Below, one piece after another: positions 35,130 to 46,623 of a stretch of DNA of 64,000 nt. The DNA is from Ephydatia muelleri (lineage: Eukaryota; Porifera; Demospongiae; Spongillida; Spongillidae), in contig JABACO010000037.1 of NCBI GenBank assembly GCA_013339895.1, positions 124,001-188,000 of the forward strand. The letters are read 5' to 3'. Below the pieces are notes generated by a model that was not told the DNA's origin, searched no databases, and saw only the letters and a list, made by a program, of their open reading frames with translations. Position 1 is the stretch's first letter, and each line of letters opens with the position of its first letter. The translations under genes were made by a program, and so were the position numbers.

Positions 35130-36990
35130 TTAATATTTGTTCGAATATCCGGGCCTGCATCTCTTCAGACGGTCAAAGTGTACTATGGAGGTCTTCCCAT
35201 CGACTGTGTTCTGGATGTGGTATGTGGCTTCAGACACTCTCTCCACAATCTTAAAAGGACCAGTCCAGGGGCTATGAAACTTCCGTGATCCACCCTTAGG
35301 AACAGCTGGATTGAATAACAGAACAAAATCACCAGGTTTGTGTGGATCACCATGGACTTTTTTGTTATAAAATTCTTTCTGTCTCTGCAGCTTTGCCCCC
35401 ATTGTATCACGAACAGCAGCATAAGCTTCTACAAACGCTTCACTCAGCTTGGTCACATACTCTGGAACAGTTTTAGTAACAGAGTTTCCACATTCAGTTC
35501 CGTACATGAGATCAATAGGAAGTCTGGCCTGTCTACCAAACATCAGGAAGAAGGGTGAATAGCCTGTTGTCGCCTGGACACTCGTGTTGTAGGCAAAGCA
35601 AACTTTCCTAATGTGGTCCTCCCATTCAAAAGGGTGACTTCTTCCACAGGTAGTAAGCATACTCAGCAAGGTTCGATTAAATCGTTCTACAAGTCCATCT
35701 GACTGTGGGTGATATGCTGTGGTTCTAGTTTTTTCAATATGAAGCAGGTTACAGATCTCCTTAATCACTGCTGATTCAAACTGGCGACCTTGGTCCGAGT
35801 GCAACTGTTCTGGTACCGAGAAGCGGCAGAATATCTCATCCACTAGCTTTTGCGCAACTGTGACTGCCTCCTGGTTTTGGATGGGGTATGCTTCCATCCA
35901 GCGAGTGAAGTAGTCACCTACTACCAGAATGTAGGAGTTTCCATTTCCGCTCTCTGGGAGTGGACCAAGGATGTCAACTGCCACAAGCTGCATTGGCTGG
36001 CCAACCAGGATAGATTGAAGACTGGCTCTCTGCTTAGGCGCTGGTGTTTTCCTGGAGATGCATGCTGCACAAGTATTGCACCAATTTTGCACATCGTTCC
36101 AGTGTCCAGGCCAGTAGAAACGCTCTTTCAACTTCATTAAGGTCTTCTCTTGACCCAGGTGTCCGCCAGTCACGCCTTCATGAAGCTCTGCCAAAACTAT
36201 CTTTCTTTGAGACATTGGTACAACTAGCTGAAGACAAGGTCTCACTTCCTTAGTTCCAACGAAATTGCGATGTAGGACTCCACCTTTAACTTTCAGCTGA
36301 TCCCATTGTTGAAATAGACGACGAGTCCCAATTGAAAATTGTTTCAACTCATCTTTTTTGGGTAACAGGTCACTTTCTACAGCCTTCAACACCGGTCCCA
36401 CAACATCATCCTGTAGTTGTTCTTCTCTCATTACCTTTCTCTTCTCTACTACTGGGCTATCGATGCTTACAACTGTGATGTTGTTACTTTGAGGACTATC
36501 ACCCTCCGAAAGTCTTGAAAGGGCATCTGCGTTGTTGTGATTTCTTCCCTTCCGGTGGATAACTTCAAAGTCGTATTCCTGTAACTGCTCCAGCCATCTT
36601 GCAAGCTGTCCCTCAGGTTCTTTAAAGTTTTGAATCCATTGAAGAGAGCTATGATCTGTCCGGACGGTGAAGCGTCTACCCAACAGGTAAGGTCTAAATA
36701 GTCGGGTGAATGTTACAACAGCCAGCAACTCTCTGCGTGTAACGCTGTGTAATTTCGCTCAGCTTTGCTTAGCAGACGACTGCCATATGCCACCACCTGT
36801 TCTTGTCCAAGGGAAGAGATTTGTGAGAGTACAGCACCAATCCCCAGATCACTGGTATCTGTATCCAATACGAATGGCAATGTATAATCCGGAAAGGCCA
36901 GTAATGGTGCCCTTGTCAGTCGACTACGAAGGTTTTCAAATGCCTCTTGACACTCCGCAGTCCAACTGAAGTTACAGCATGTTCCGTTAG
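35130..36990 (-). pseudogene. Ty3/gypsy RNase H and integrase region
   Basis: The 532-codon open part (36728-35130) starts within RNase H (FTVRTDHSSLQW, NADALSR). It goes on to the integrase zinc-binding segment (H..H, CNTCAAC) and the integrase core, with D in VAVDILGP, D in HSDQGRQF and E in GLVERFNR, and an SH3-like end (GPFKIVERVSEATYHI). The start of RNase H (36969-36740) is in another frame. Integrase inserts the cDNA copy into host DNA. No chromodomain is seen at the end. Confidence 0.9.
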
Positions 36991-37660
36991 GCGATGTAGT
37001 GGCTTAGCCACTTCAGCAAATCCCTGAATGAACCTTCTGTAATAATTGGCAAAGCCAAGAAACTGTTAAACTTGCTGAGCAGATTGAGGTACAGGCCAGG
37101 ATGCCACTTTTCCCACTTTGTCAGGATCTACTTGCAATCCATCAACTCCTACCAGGTGACCAAGATATTTAACATTCCTCTGCAAAAAACAACACTTGTC
37201 TGCTCGTAACTTAAGCCCCCCTTGTCGAATACGGTCAAACAGCTCTGATATTATCCAAGTGTTCCCCAAATGTTGTACCTAACAAGATTACATCATCCAG
37301 ATATACAAGGCATTTGGACCACTGCAGACCTGCCAACACCAGGTCCATCAACCGTTGGAATGTGGCCGGAGCATTGCACAGACCAAAGGGCATGACCTTA
37401 AATTCGAACAAGCCTTGTGGGGTGCAGAATGCAGTTTTATGTCGGTCTTCTGGTGACATCTCTACTTGCCAGTATCCTGACAGCAAGTCAAGGGTGCTGA
37501 ACCACTTGGAACCACATAGAGTGTCGAGAGTGTCATCAATGCGCGGTAACGGATAGGCATCTTTCGTAGTGACTGCATTAAGTTTCCTGTAGTCGATGCA
37601 AAACCGCACACTCCCATCTTTCTTCTGCACCAGCACAATTGGTGATGCCCATGGACTACT
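36991..37660 (-). pseudogene. Ty3/gypsy reverse transcriptase, broken
   Basis: The finger and palm parts (37636-37235) include SVRFCIDYRKLN, FSTLDLLSGYWQ, FGLCNAPATFQRLM and the catalytic CLVYLDDV. A frame change near 37250 leads into the connection segment (LKLRADKCCFL, VKYLGHLVG), which meets a TAA at 37066 where a sense codon is expected. Another frame change follows before RNase H. Confidence 0.9.
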
Positions 37661-38799
37661 GGATGATGAATGATGTCATTCTGCATTTCATGTAGAAGTT
37701 TATTCACTTGCTCCTTTCGATGTGGTGGTAAACGACGGACTGGTTGGCTAATGGGGTTTGAATCCCCAGTCTTGATGCAGTGTTTCAAGGCACCAGTTCG
37801 ACCCAAATCAGTGCTGCTTGAGGCGAATATGTCACCATACTCCAGAAGAAGATTGGAAAACTGTACTTGTTCTTCTTTAGAGACATGTGCTCCAATTGTT
37901 TCCGCCAGAGAGAGAAGCATCTGCCTTTTCTTTGGATCAAGTTTAGTCACAGTGTTGGCCTTTTGCACATTGTCCACAGGAACATCGTTGCTGCGTAGCT
38001 CCTCTATTTCCCCAATTGTCATGCCCTTGTACATTGTAACAGGTACATCCCTGGGGTTGAGGAGGCAAACCGGAACTTTGCTGTCCTGAGGATGCACAAT
38101 GGCCCTTGCTACACGTACTGCAACATTATTCTTGGTGGTCTGCTCATCTACAAGCCATGTCCCTCGTACATCTGCAGAAGTTGTTGCAAAAGTAAGTACT
38201 TCGCTTCGTGGTGGGATGACTATGGTGTCATCGAGACAAACGTGCACTGGTAGCGCTGGCTCTGTTGATTTGCTCCGTGTCGCTTTTTGGAGTTGAATGT
38301 GTAAGCCACTGTCGCCCAAGGTGAGTACTCCATTTGCTGCATCAATGATACACTCATATTTTTCTAGAAAGTCAAGACCTAAGATACCTTCACTTGTTAA
38401 CGACTCCACAATCACTGTATCTACTGCAAACATTTTACCCCCAAGTCCAAGTTGCATCGCTCTGACCATTCCAACAACATTTAGTGTGCCTCCGTTGGCA
38501 CCTACCAGTTTGCAGCCATACCAGGGAAGCAGTTTTCCATTTAAGTCTCCTTTCCAAACGTCCCGTCGAAGTAGTGTAATCCCAGCCCCAGTGTCCACGA
38601 TTAGCGAAGCTGTCCCCTGTCCTAGCTGCCCCGTGACTGTGAAAGTGTGTGAAAGAGTAGAAATACCGATTAGTTGAGCCTTGTTTTCATTTCCCTCGGG
38701 GCGTTGGCTCACTGCGCGGAGGGTTTGGAGTTTTCCTGATGCCTTTGCTTCTTGTAACACTCCCGACTCACATGCCCCCGTCGACCACAGTTCCAGCAA
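37661..38799 (-). pseudogene. Ty3/gypsy protease and start of pol
   Basis: The minus-strand frame contains an aspartic protease with active-site VDTGAGITLL and the later GILGLDFL motif, followed by the linker to reverse transcriptase (PPHRKEQVNKLL). It overlaps the end of the gag zinc-knuckle frame by about 90 nt, an arrangement that could reflect natural gag-pol frameshifting. A further frame change lies near 37655. Confidence 0.85.
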
Positions 38800-39543
38800 G
38801 TTACGGAGCGAGGACTTTGCTGCCCATCAGATGCCTTTTCATCACGCTCCCGCTCGGGTCTTCGAAGTTCGTGTTCAATTTTGTCCAGACGCTGTAGCAA
38901 CTGATGGACCAAACCGTCTTGCAACTGCGACGACGAACGCGAAGCCACTGTACCGATCTCGGCCTCTTCCACTTCAGGATGTGTTTTGCTGTCCATAAGA
39001 GGTACGCCCCACAGCGCCGGACTCAATCTTCGGCAGTCCAATTTGATACGATTCTATTTCCAGAGTCGCGCTTACTGCCTCATCCAAGGACTTAGGTGTT
39101 CTTTGCTTCACACTGAAAGAAGTCATCGGCTGATCCAAATGTCTTAGGTAGTGTGAAAGAGCAATCTGAGCCTTTGCTTCTTCCTGGAGAGCCGGGTACG
39201 CCTTCTCTACTAACGATCGCAAGTCTTCCGCGAAATCCGCCCAGCCTTCGGTCTTTTTCTTCCGTCGATTTTCAAACTCTGCTAGATATCGTGCGGTCTG
39301 ACTAGCGGGTTCGAAACGCTCCTTAAGTGCCTTTTTCGTATCACCGTAGTTGGCCCTTGTTATGTCGGACAACTGCTGATACGCAATTTGCGCACGCCCG
39401 GTCAAGCGCACCTTCAGCCAGAGTACCCTTTTCGCATCTTCCCACTCATTTACCTCGGCTACGTTCTCGAAGTGGTAGATCCACTGAGACCAGTTCCCTT
39501 CTCCAGAGAAACTATCGGGTAACACTAAAGGACGCGATGCCAT
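38709..39543 (-). pseudogene. Ty3/gypsy gag with zinc knuckle
   Basis: ATG at 39543, about 30 bp inside the 5' LTR. The capsid-like part includes GNWSQWIYHFENVAEVN and ALKERFEP. A frame change near 39000 leads to a coiled-coil-like segment and the CCHC zinc knuckle (CWNCGRRGHVSREC), ending at 38709. Gag packages the element RNA. Confidence 0.85.
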
Positions 39544-39571
39544 TTGAGATGATCCTGCCGACTACGCCACT

Positions 39572-39761
39572 TGTAACAGAGTCAACTTGATTATAGTTGC
39601 ACAACAACAGTGAACAACAACTCACTTCAACACACAGTAACTCAACATATATGCACCCATCGCGCGTGCATCTATTTAACACCTTTACAAGCATGCACTA
39701 GATTACTATGTGTCCGTATACTGTCATGCTACACAATGTGTCCGTATACTGTCATGCTACA
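39572..39761 (-). repeat. 5' LTR of the Ty3/gypsy element
   Basis: 190 bp, identical by eye to the 3' LTR. The primer-binding-like sequence lies at 39552-39569 on the minus strand. Confidence 0.95.
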
Positions 39762-39766
39762 GTCAC

Positions 39767-40592
39767 GTTCTGTAGTACAAACTTGGGGTAACTAGCTAGT
39801 CAAGAATAACCAAGTGACAAAAGTACAGTAAAAACTGCTGCCTTTGTATAGGACTTGTGTAAAGTGTCATGCACAACTGTATGGTCTAGTATGAGATATG
39901 GATGGGCAGCGGGTTAGAGGGAGAAGCCGTTTTATCTGGGCTTCTTTGAGCTGACCAGAACGCGTTAATTGAACTTGAAGTGATGTCAAAGACAGGAGAT
40001 GGTTCCACCTACAAAAGGCAAATGTAAATGAATGCTGCCTGCAACACAACTTCTTAGAATATGCCTGCATGGTTCCATGAGCATGTTTTGGACTGAAGTG
40101 CTTGTTTCTGATGCAATTTTCAGCCTAATGTAGGGTTAAACCTTGAAAGTGAAGTATATGTATGCATACCAGCCACATGTGTCCATGGGAGCAAACTTCA
40201 CCAAGACTGTAATGTAGGATCTAGATTTGTGTGCCAAGCTCTACACATAAATAAATACTTGCCATACTGGTACAATAGTCTGGTAATAATGGAGCATGTT
40301 TTCTTGTTCACTTCAACTATGCAGGCCTCATGTGGCTTATCTTATGCAATAGTTGCAGCCCTAGGCATTTAAAAATCCTTCTGTTTTCTTTGGTGAACTC
40401 TCCAGAGTTGTCTAACAAATACGTTTGAGGAAATTCCTTGAGGCCAGTGGGATGCATAATTGATCCATGGCGGATTTAACACCATGGGCTTGTGCACATG
40501 CATACACCAGGGATAATTAATTAATTACATGGATTGGGATAAAAAATAATGAAATAAAATTGATATACTAGATGTAGATTTGTATTGAACAT
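39767..40592. other. Intergenic, no gene seen
   Basis: Unremarkable AT-rich DNA without coding signal. Confidence 0.5.
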
Positions 40593-40756
40593 AAGGTAAC
40601 AAGGGATTACGGAAATCTTGCAGTTATTATTTACAGGCCCACATCTACATGTACATTAGCAAGTTCAAGAAACTATAATCAATACATTACTACAAGTATT
40701 TGCTACATGTAGGTCTGTAATTAATTGCTGCATAAATTTCCGTAATCCCTTATTTT
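40593..40756. mobile_element. Short inverted-repeat element
   Basis: AAGGGATTACGGAAAT near 40601 and ATTTCCGTAATCCCTT near 40736 form 16-bp terminal inverted repeats around 120 bp. No coding capacity. Confidence 0.65.
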
Positions 40757-40805
40757 ACTCGTATGGTGAATTCAATCTCACACTTTCATCAATTTAATTT
40801 TTACA

Positions 40806-41520
40806 TGGAACGTTCTATACAAAAAATGGGTCTTGTGGATTTTATTTATAACATAAAATTTAAATCTTCCGAAATATAACGCTATCGGGTTCCTATTTTA
40901 ACACAACATACCACACCATTACTATATGTGAAATCCATTTTGGTGTCTTACACATGCGGGGTACCGACGTTTCAAGGTCCGATACCCCGTAGAGTTCAAA
41001 ACGGCATCATCTTCAGGGTCCTACCGCTATTGATTTGTTCTGTTCGTTAATTTTTTGCTTTATCTGCTATGGAGATACAAGTGTGCAAAGAAATTGCATT
41101 TTTCCCGGGCCATTAACGTATTACGAGGACATCCTCGAAGTCACGTTAATGGCGCGTAACGCCCGGGAAATATGCAATTTCTTTGCACACTTCTATCTCC
41201 ATAACGGATAAAGCAAAAATTAACGAACAGAACAAATCAATAGCGGTAGGACCCTTCTACATAGGTACCTATTTTGAACCGATTTGGACACTCCTACCTG
41301 AAGATGTGGCCGTTTTGAACCTACGGGGTATCGGACCTTGTAACGTCGGTACCCCGCATGTGTAAGACAACCAAAATGGATTTTACATATAGTAATGGTG
41401 TGGTATGTTGTGTTATAAATAGGAACCCAATAGCGTTAATATTTCGGAAGATATATTGATTTAAATTTTATGTTATAAAGTAAAATCCACAAGACCCATT
41501 TTCGTATAGAACGTTCCACA
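40806..41520. mobile_element. Foldback element, family 1, member a
   Basis: Two inverted arms of about 305 bp (40806-41110) and 360 bp (41161-41520) surround a 50-bp centre that has its own short inverted repeat (CATTAACGT / ACGTTAATG). The arms share GGAACGTTCTATA, GGGGTACCGACGTT, CAAATCAATAGCGGTAGGAC-type and GCCCGGG phrases. The right arm is longer by small insertions. Related single arms are at 2490-2960, 47870-48320 and 54540-54995, and another palindrome is at 55010-55690. Confidence 0.9.
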
Positions 41521-42600
41521 TCTTGTTTCACTCATCATTATGTAAACGATATGGCATGCATCGTTTCCGCGAAGAGACCTAGCGCATATATTCCAGTACG
41601 CGCATAGAATGTAACGTTTTGCGTTGAAATGTATGGCTGATTAAAATTCAACCCCCATGCATGACGGGTACTCCGATTCTCATTGCGTAAGAAGCAATGT
41701 TTAGAGGACATTCAGACTCTAGAATATCAAAAACATTGAAATCTAAAAAAAATCATGCCTTTTCGCGGAAACGATCCATGTACAATATTTTTCAAGTCAT
41801 TATGTGCAATTGACATCAATGGATCACCTCGATTGTGTGCGGCTCAATTAACCGAAAACAGTATACAATTATTAGTGACAAGTTTATTCACCGCATTATC
41901 ACAGCCGATTCTTTTTTTCAAGCCTTCTTATTCTCAGGATCGCTGGATAGCGAGCCTTTTCGCAAATCTTGTGTTTGGGATCAGCTTGGTAGCGGTTGTT
42001 GTGTCTTCATCTCCTAATTAGAAAAACTTCGTTAATTAAATAAAAGCGGTACTACTGAAAAAATTGAAATTTGTATTCAACATAGCTGTAGTTCAGGAAC
42101 AAATTTGGCAGTAACTTCGTCACTTGTCTGTTCTAATGCCTTTGCATAACGGCTAACATTAGTCTTCAATTGTGACACAGACATCATGCCCTAAACCTCT
42201 TATCCAATTCAGCCTTGTCAGATCCGGAAGGATGAATTTTGTATAACAAGATTCGTGTGGAAGCGAGTGTGCGTTTAGTGTTTTCTGGGCTTTCCAAGCA
42301 TCCAAATACTCGCTAAAGTCCAATTGAGTGTACGGTGGTATCGGAATCTTGTAAATTGTATTCGCGACAATGTTGTACATTACTGATCCGTGAAATGATC
42401 ATCTTTTGAGGGTTTGGTTGGGAGCAGTCATTGACTTTCCTAAAGGACCTTACCCACAGAGCGCGGTAAAATACATAATTATTGCTTTTTAACATTTGTT
42501 TGCACTTAAAGGAAACGCCATAAAAGTAAATACTTCATAACTATTCATACGTAATATGTAACTTAATCAGCTTGTAGTACACTTAAAATAACATGTTTCC
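41521..42600. other. Intergenic, weak open frames only
   Basis: A plus-strand 88-codon frame (41755-42021) and a minus-strand 73-codon frame (42380-42159, with PPYTQLDFSEYLDAWKAQ) have fairly ordinary composition but no recognised domain. The latter could be a further exon of the kelch-like gene upstream on the minus strand; I could not confirm its splice sites. Confidence 0.35.
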
Positions 42601-43248
42601 TCACGTGGGACACGTAACACCACACAGGTAACATGATAATACAATTTCCATTATTCTAAAAGATGTTCCTTCCTGCGTTCCATCAAAAATTGACCACATC
42701 CACTGTGAGTTGTCATTAGCTCCATTACTCTCTGTGAAATGCAAGTTAAAAAGGTTGATGAAGTGCAATATAAGTACAGCAAAAATTTTTGTCAGTACCA
42801 AAAAGACAGTTCATCACAATAATAACAAAAACAGCAACAAAAATACACAATAACAAGCACACAAGGAAAAACATTAAATAGTGTAAGCGTTATTATATGG
42901 AACAAATCACAAAAAAAAAAATGTAATTTCAAATGGAATGTTGATCTCTAGTGGAAGTGTTTATAGGAGCAATCCATGTAATATACGATGGACGAAAATC
43001 TCATGATTAAAACAAACAAATGCACATTTTGTATGAATCAAAATAATGAAATGTAAGCACTAATGCAACAGCAACAATGAATACTTACTAATGTCGAAAA
43101 CAAAGGTGTCTGACAGCATAGGATATTTTTCAGGCTTTTTTGTATCTGGGCAATCAGAATATCCTCCAAACACAATGACTCTGATATGTGTAGAGTCCAT
43201 CTCAATTGTACTAGATGTGTGATAGGCACGCTCCTTCCAAAGTTCTTG
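42601..43248 (-). CDS. Kelch-repeat-like gene, two exons (partial)
   Basis: Minus-strand exon 43248-43089 begins after ATTAACTGCAG and ends at ATTA|GTAAGT. It encodes ERAYHTSSTIEM, IRVIVFGGYSD and LSDTFVFDI, with the GG doublet and D-FVFD pattern of a kelch blade. The next exon starts at 42731 after CATTTCACAG in the matching phase and codes SNGANDNSQWMWSIFDGTQE up to a TGA at about 42601. Kelch propellers are protein-interaction domains. The N-terminal exons are not found; if present they lie beyond 43250, perhaps separated by the foldback element at 43714-44799. The terminal TGA may be real, or an earlier donor (CCT|GTGTGG) may lead on. Confidence 0.55.
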
Positions 43249-43320
43249 CTGCAGTTAATGAAAATGATAAGAACGTTTTTGTATGAAGCAAGCATATTGC
43301 ATAGATTAATATTATTCAAT

Positions 43321-43376
43321 AGACAGGTAGGTATTAATACTCACAGTAGACAGGTAGGTATTAATACTCACAGTGA
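43321..43376 (+). repeat. 27-bp tandem duplication
   Basis: GACAGGTAGGTATTAATACT-CACAGT occurs twice in a row, including the internal near-palindrome GGTATTAATACTC. Intergenic or intronic. Confidence 0.9.
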
Positions 43377-43713
43377 TATGATACATGTATAGTTACACTT
43401 GGCATTTAAATACAAATATGGTAGCTTCAAATAATTCATGAGACTGCAGTTGCTGTCAGCTTTTGGCATCAAACAGTGCAGTTGACAGAGTATTAAGTTG
43501 ACATTTACTTAATCCTTCAGTGTCATGCAACTTTGCTTTACACCACATGTGCTGAGTTGTTTAAACCATTTTTCACAGATCAGGTGCAAGATGTCTAGCT
43601 TTCAGAACCACTGTAAAACACATGTAACTATGCAAACATTGAAGAGGTAAATTCCATTTTTGAATAATTGAAACTCAGAAGTAATAAAATACAGTGTTCC
43701 AGATAAAAAGAGC

Positions 43714-44799
43714 CTGGGTCATTTCATGTCAAGTCAACCAACATATGCACCTCATGTTCCAAATTTGGCTCAATTTTTCCATATATATTGGTCTTCATAT
43801 GAGTTCACATTTCCCAATTTTGTATGTTCATAACCTTTATGGTTGTAGGAATATGCAACGTTGAATAATTAATTAGTTTGCTGATAAACTCAACTTTGCA
43901 ATGCAATAACCTCATCCACACTACGAATACAGTTACATGTTGCGTATCATATCAGAGGTCATGATATCTAGAATCAATGTATGATAAGCATTTTGGTGGG
44001 AAATGAAAGGGTTAAATAGACAATGATTCCACAGCACTGATTACATAATTACTGTATGAAGAAGGTTGATAATCATCAAATACCTTTAACCACATTAAGT
44101 GGAAACCTACTATACTACACACCTTTCTACAAAATAAAAACGTTGATTATCAATAACCCCTGCTCTCTGTGAATTGTTTTATGCTTGGCAGCCATTTTGG
44201 GTTGATATAACAAGAGTAGGTTATATAACAATATAACCACAGTTGTCATAACCAATTTAACAACAGTACCAAGGTTGTTAAATTGGTTTTGATAAAAGTG
44301 GTTATATTGTAACGCCTCTCTGTTATATCAACCCAAAATGGCTGCCAAGCATAAAACAATTCACTGAGAGCAGGGGTTATTGATAATCAACATTTTTATT
44401 TTGTAGAAAGGTGTAGCTTAGGTTTCCACTTAATGTGGTTAAATTTATTGATGATTATCAACCTTCTCATACAGTAATTATGTAATCAGTGCTGTGGAAC
44501 CATGTCTATTTAACCCTTTCATTTCCCAAAATGCTTATCATACATTGATTCTAGGTATCATGATCTCTGATATGATACCCAACATGTAACTGTACTCGTA
44601 GTGTGGATGAGGTTATTGCATTGCAAAGTTGAGTTTATCAGCAAGTAATTAATTATTCAATGTTGTGTTATCCTACAACCATTAAGGTTATGAACATACA
44701 ATATTGGGAAATGTGAACTCATATGAACCAATACATAAGGAAAAATTGAGCCAAATTTGGAACAGTATATGTTGGCTGACTTGACATGAAATGACCCAG
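43714..44799. mobile_element. Large foldback element, 1086 bp
   Basis: The sequence is an almost complete inverted repeat with its centre near 44257. Ends are CTGGGTCATTTCATGTCAAG and CTTGACATGAAATGACCCAG. Arms of about 530 bp match with scattered substitutions and small indels. The centre carries ATTTAACAACAGTACCAAGG-type short repeats and TTGTTAAATTGG. No ORF. A transcript would form a very long hairpin RNA. Confidence 0.95.
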
Positions 44800-45541
44800 C
44801 TGCCAAAACGTAAAACAATATATATGCTTCATGCTATTGGCATGGAAATTTCACAAACAATTTTGTAAAGGTAATTGTGGCTTTAAAACATACACAAATG
44901 TGACAATCTGTAAACAATCCTTAAAAACAGAATCATAATTCCCAGGAATATAATTAAGGGCTGAATTTTTTTTTTTTTTAGAAACATCACGATTGCTTTA
45001 TAATTGTATGAGTAAGTTGGTACCTTAAATCAAACTGGTTGGGAAGATCGGTTCTGATTTATGCATTTTTCAAGGTCGTTCTACATGTACCTGTAGTTCG
45101 ACTTAAGGACAGAACCAGCAGTCTAAACAACACAGAACACAGCAGTCGAACATGGCAGTCTAAACAACACAGAACACATAATTGCTTAAATTAACAATAT
45201 CAGTAGGCTGACATGTATTTGATACCGCTGGTGTTCTGTGGTTTGGTCTGATACTACACTTGTTTGGTTCTGAAAAGACCTTGTAGCTGAAGTCTACAAC
45301 ATCTAGTGCTAAGACAAATGACGAATTAGCCAATTGGATTTTGATGTCAGAAATACAAATGCTAATAAGTGGAACGGATATGGTGTTAATGTTTTTAGCA
45401 TAATTATGCACCTTACAAAGGTAGTGCTGTATAAAATAATTTAAATAATTATATAACTTATATGTATTAATTTATAGAGTACTACCTTTGTGAACATGCA
45501 TATTTTAAAAAAGCTAAAAAGGTTAACAGTTCATGCGATAG
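44800..45541. other. Intergenic, no gene seen
   Basis: AT-rich. A minus-strand 83-codon frame at 45411-45160 has no recognised domain. The phrase GCAGTCTAAACAACACAGAA occurs twice near 45117-45172. Confidence 0.45.
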
Positions 45542-45549
45542 GGGAGGAG

Positions 45550-46430
45550 TGGGTTAGTTGAGCCATTTTAGGGTTAGGAAGGGGTATCACTTGGGTACAT
45601 GTCATGGGAATATTAGAGACTGGAGTTGTGAGGGAAAGGACATTATTAAAAATCAACAAGTGTCAAATTACACAACTAACCCAGCCAAGTGGGTCAGTTT
45701 TGCCAGGTACATGGGTCAGCTGAGCCATATGCTGCCATAAGCCAAAGTTATGTGCACACGCTAGCATAAGTAGGCCTACATCTAAATGCTGTAGTGCAGT
45801 ATATTTTATCATTGTTAAATCAAAGTGCATACACTGTACACAGCAAAAACGAAGGTTTAAGGTACATCACATGACATGCATGTACTAAATCAAGGCAGAG
45901 GTGGACTTTTAGTTTATAAAGCTTGCAAACAAATATGCTTTAATGCTTATAACCAATTTTGAAATATAACCTAACCCTAGGCCTAGGCCTACAACACAAT
46001 GTGTAACCCTAGGCAAAGGCTCAACTTACCCTTTTGCAAACGGCTCAACTAACCTAACTGTTCCAGTAAAGAGCAAAGCTTCATAAAAGGAAGCTACGTA
46101 CATGTATATAATTCATTATACATTTAGCTGCATACTTGTACTTTCAAACACCCAAGACTGAAACAGGAACATTGTCATGTGTAGAAATTATGAAAGTACA
46201 AACCACAAAAACAGAATTTCACTCTGATCATCAAAATTTTTATTTTTGAATATTATATCGTAATGAATAAAGACAAGATTAATCACTTTGGCAAAGTTTA
46301 ATGAAACAAAATCCTTATGTAGGACATAAAGCTAGTCATTACACTTAATGTCAATATCTGTTAACATAATTCAAGTATGTTTCTTCGTAGAGCTAAAAAA
46401 GGGGGGGTCGCTCAACTAACCCTACCCAGT
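45550..46430. mobile_element. Inverted-repeat element with GGGTTAGTTGAGC ends
   Basis: GGGTTAGTTGAGCCAT near 45551 and CGCTCAACTAACCCTACCC near 46409 are inverted. The interior repeats the same words (CAACTAACCCAGCC, GGGTCAGCTGAGCC, GGCTCAACTTACCC, GGCTCAACTAACC). About 880 bp, non-coding. Ends are approximate. Confidence 0.55.
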
Positions 46431-46623
46431 GGTGTCATGTTGGACAGTGTTAAACAACAGAAAAGAGAGAGTATCAGCCTATTGATTTTTTAATTTAATT
46501 TATTAAGCAACTATGTGTTCTGTGTTTATAACTGCAGAATTTATAGTACACAGCATACACTTAGACAAAAATAAATAAATAAATAAATTAATAATTGCAT
46601 TGAATGTGCGCTTTTGGAAAATA

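Larger units (their letters stand above)
34658..39761 (-). mobile_element. Ty3/gypsy LTR retrotransposon, complete structure, 5104 bp
   Basis: Two 190-bp LTRs that I read as identical bound the element, starting TGTAAC and ending GCTACA on the plus strand. GTCAC is duplicated directly outside both ends (34653-34657 and 39762-39766). The gene order on the minus strand is gag, protease, reverse transcriptase, RNase H and integrase, with integrase last as in Ty3/gypsy. A tRNA-primer-site-like TGGCGTAGTCGGCAGGAT follows the 5' LTR two bases in. Identical LTRs mean a recent insertion, yet the coding part is broken by several frameshifts and at least one stop. Confidence 0.95.

Noticed and set aside
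35340-35558. Plus-strand frames inside the gypsy element
   Set aside because: Antisense shadows of integrase and reverse transcriptase.
37741-37765. GGGTTTGAATCCCC, resembling a tRNA T-arm
   Set aside because: Inside the gypsy protease/RT region with no cloverleaf around it.
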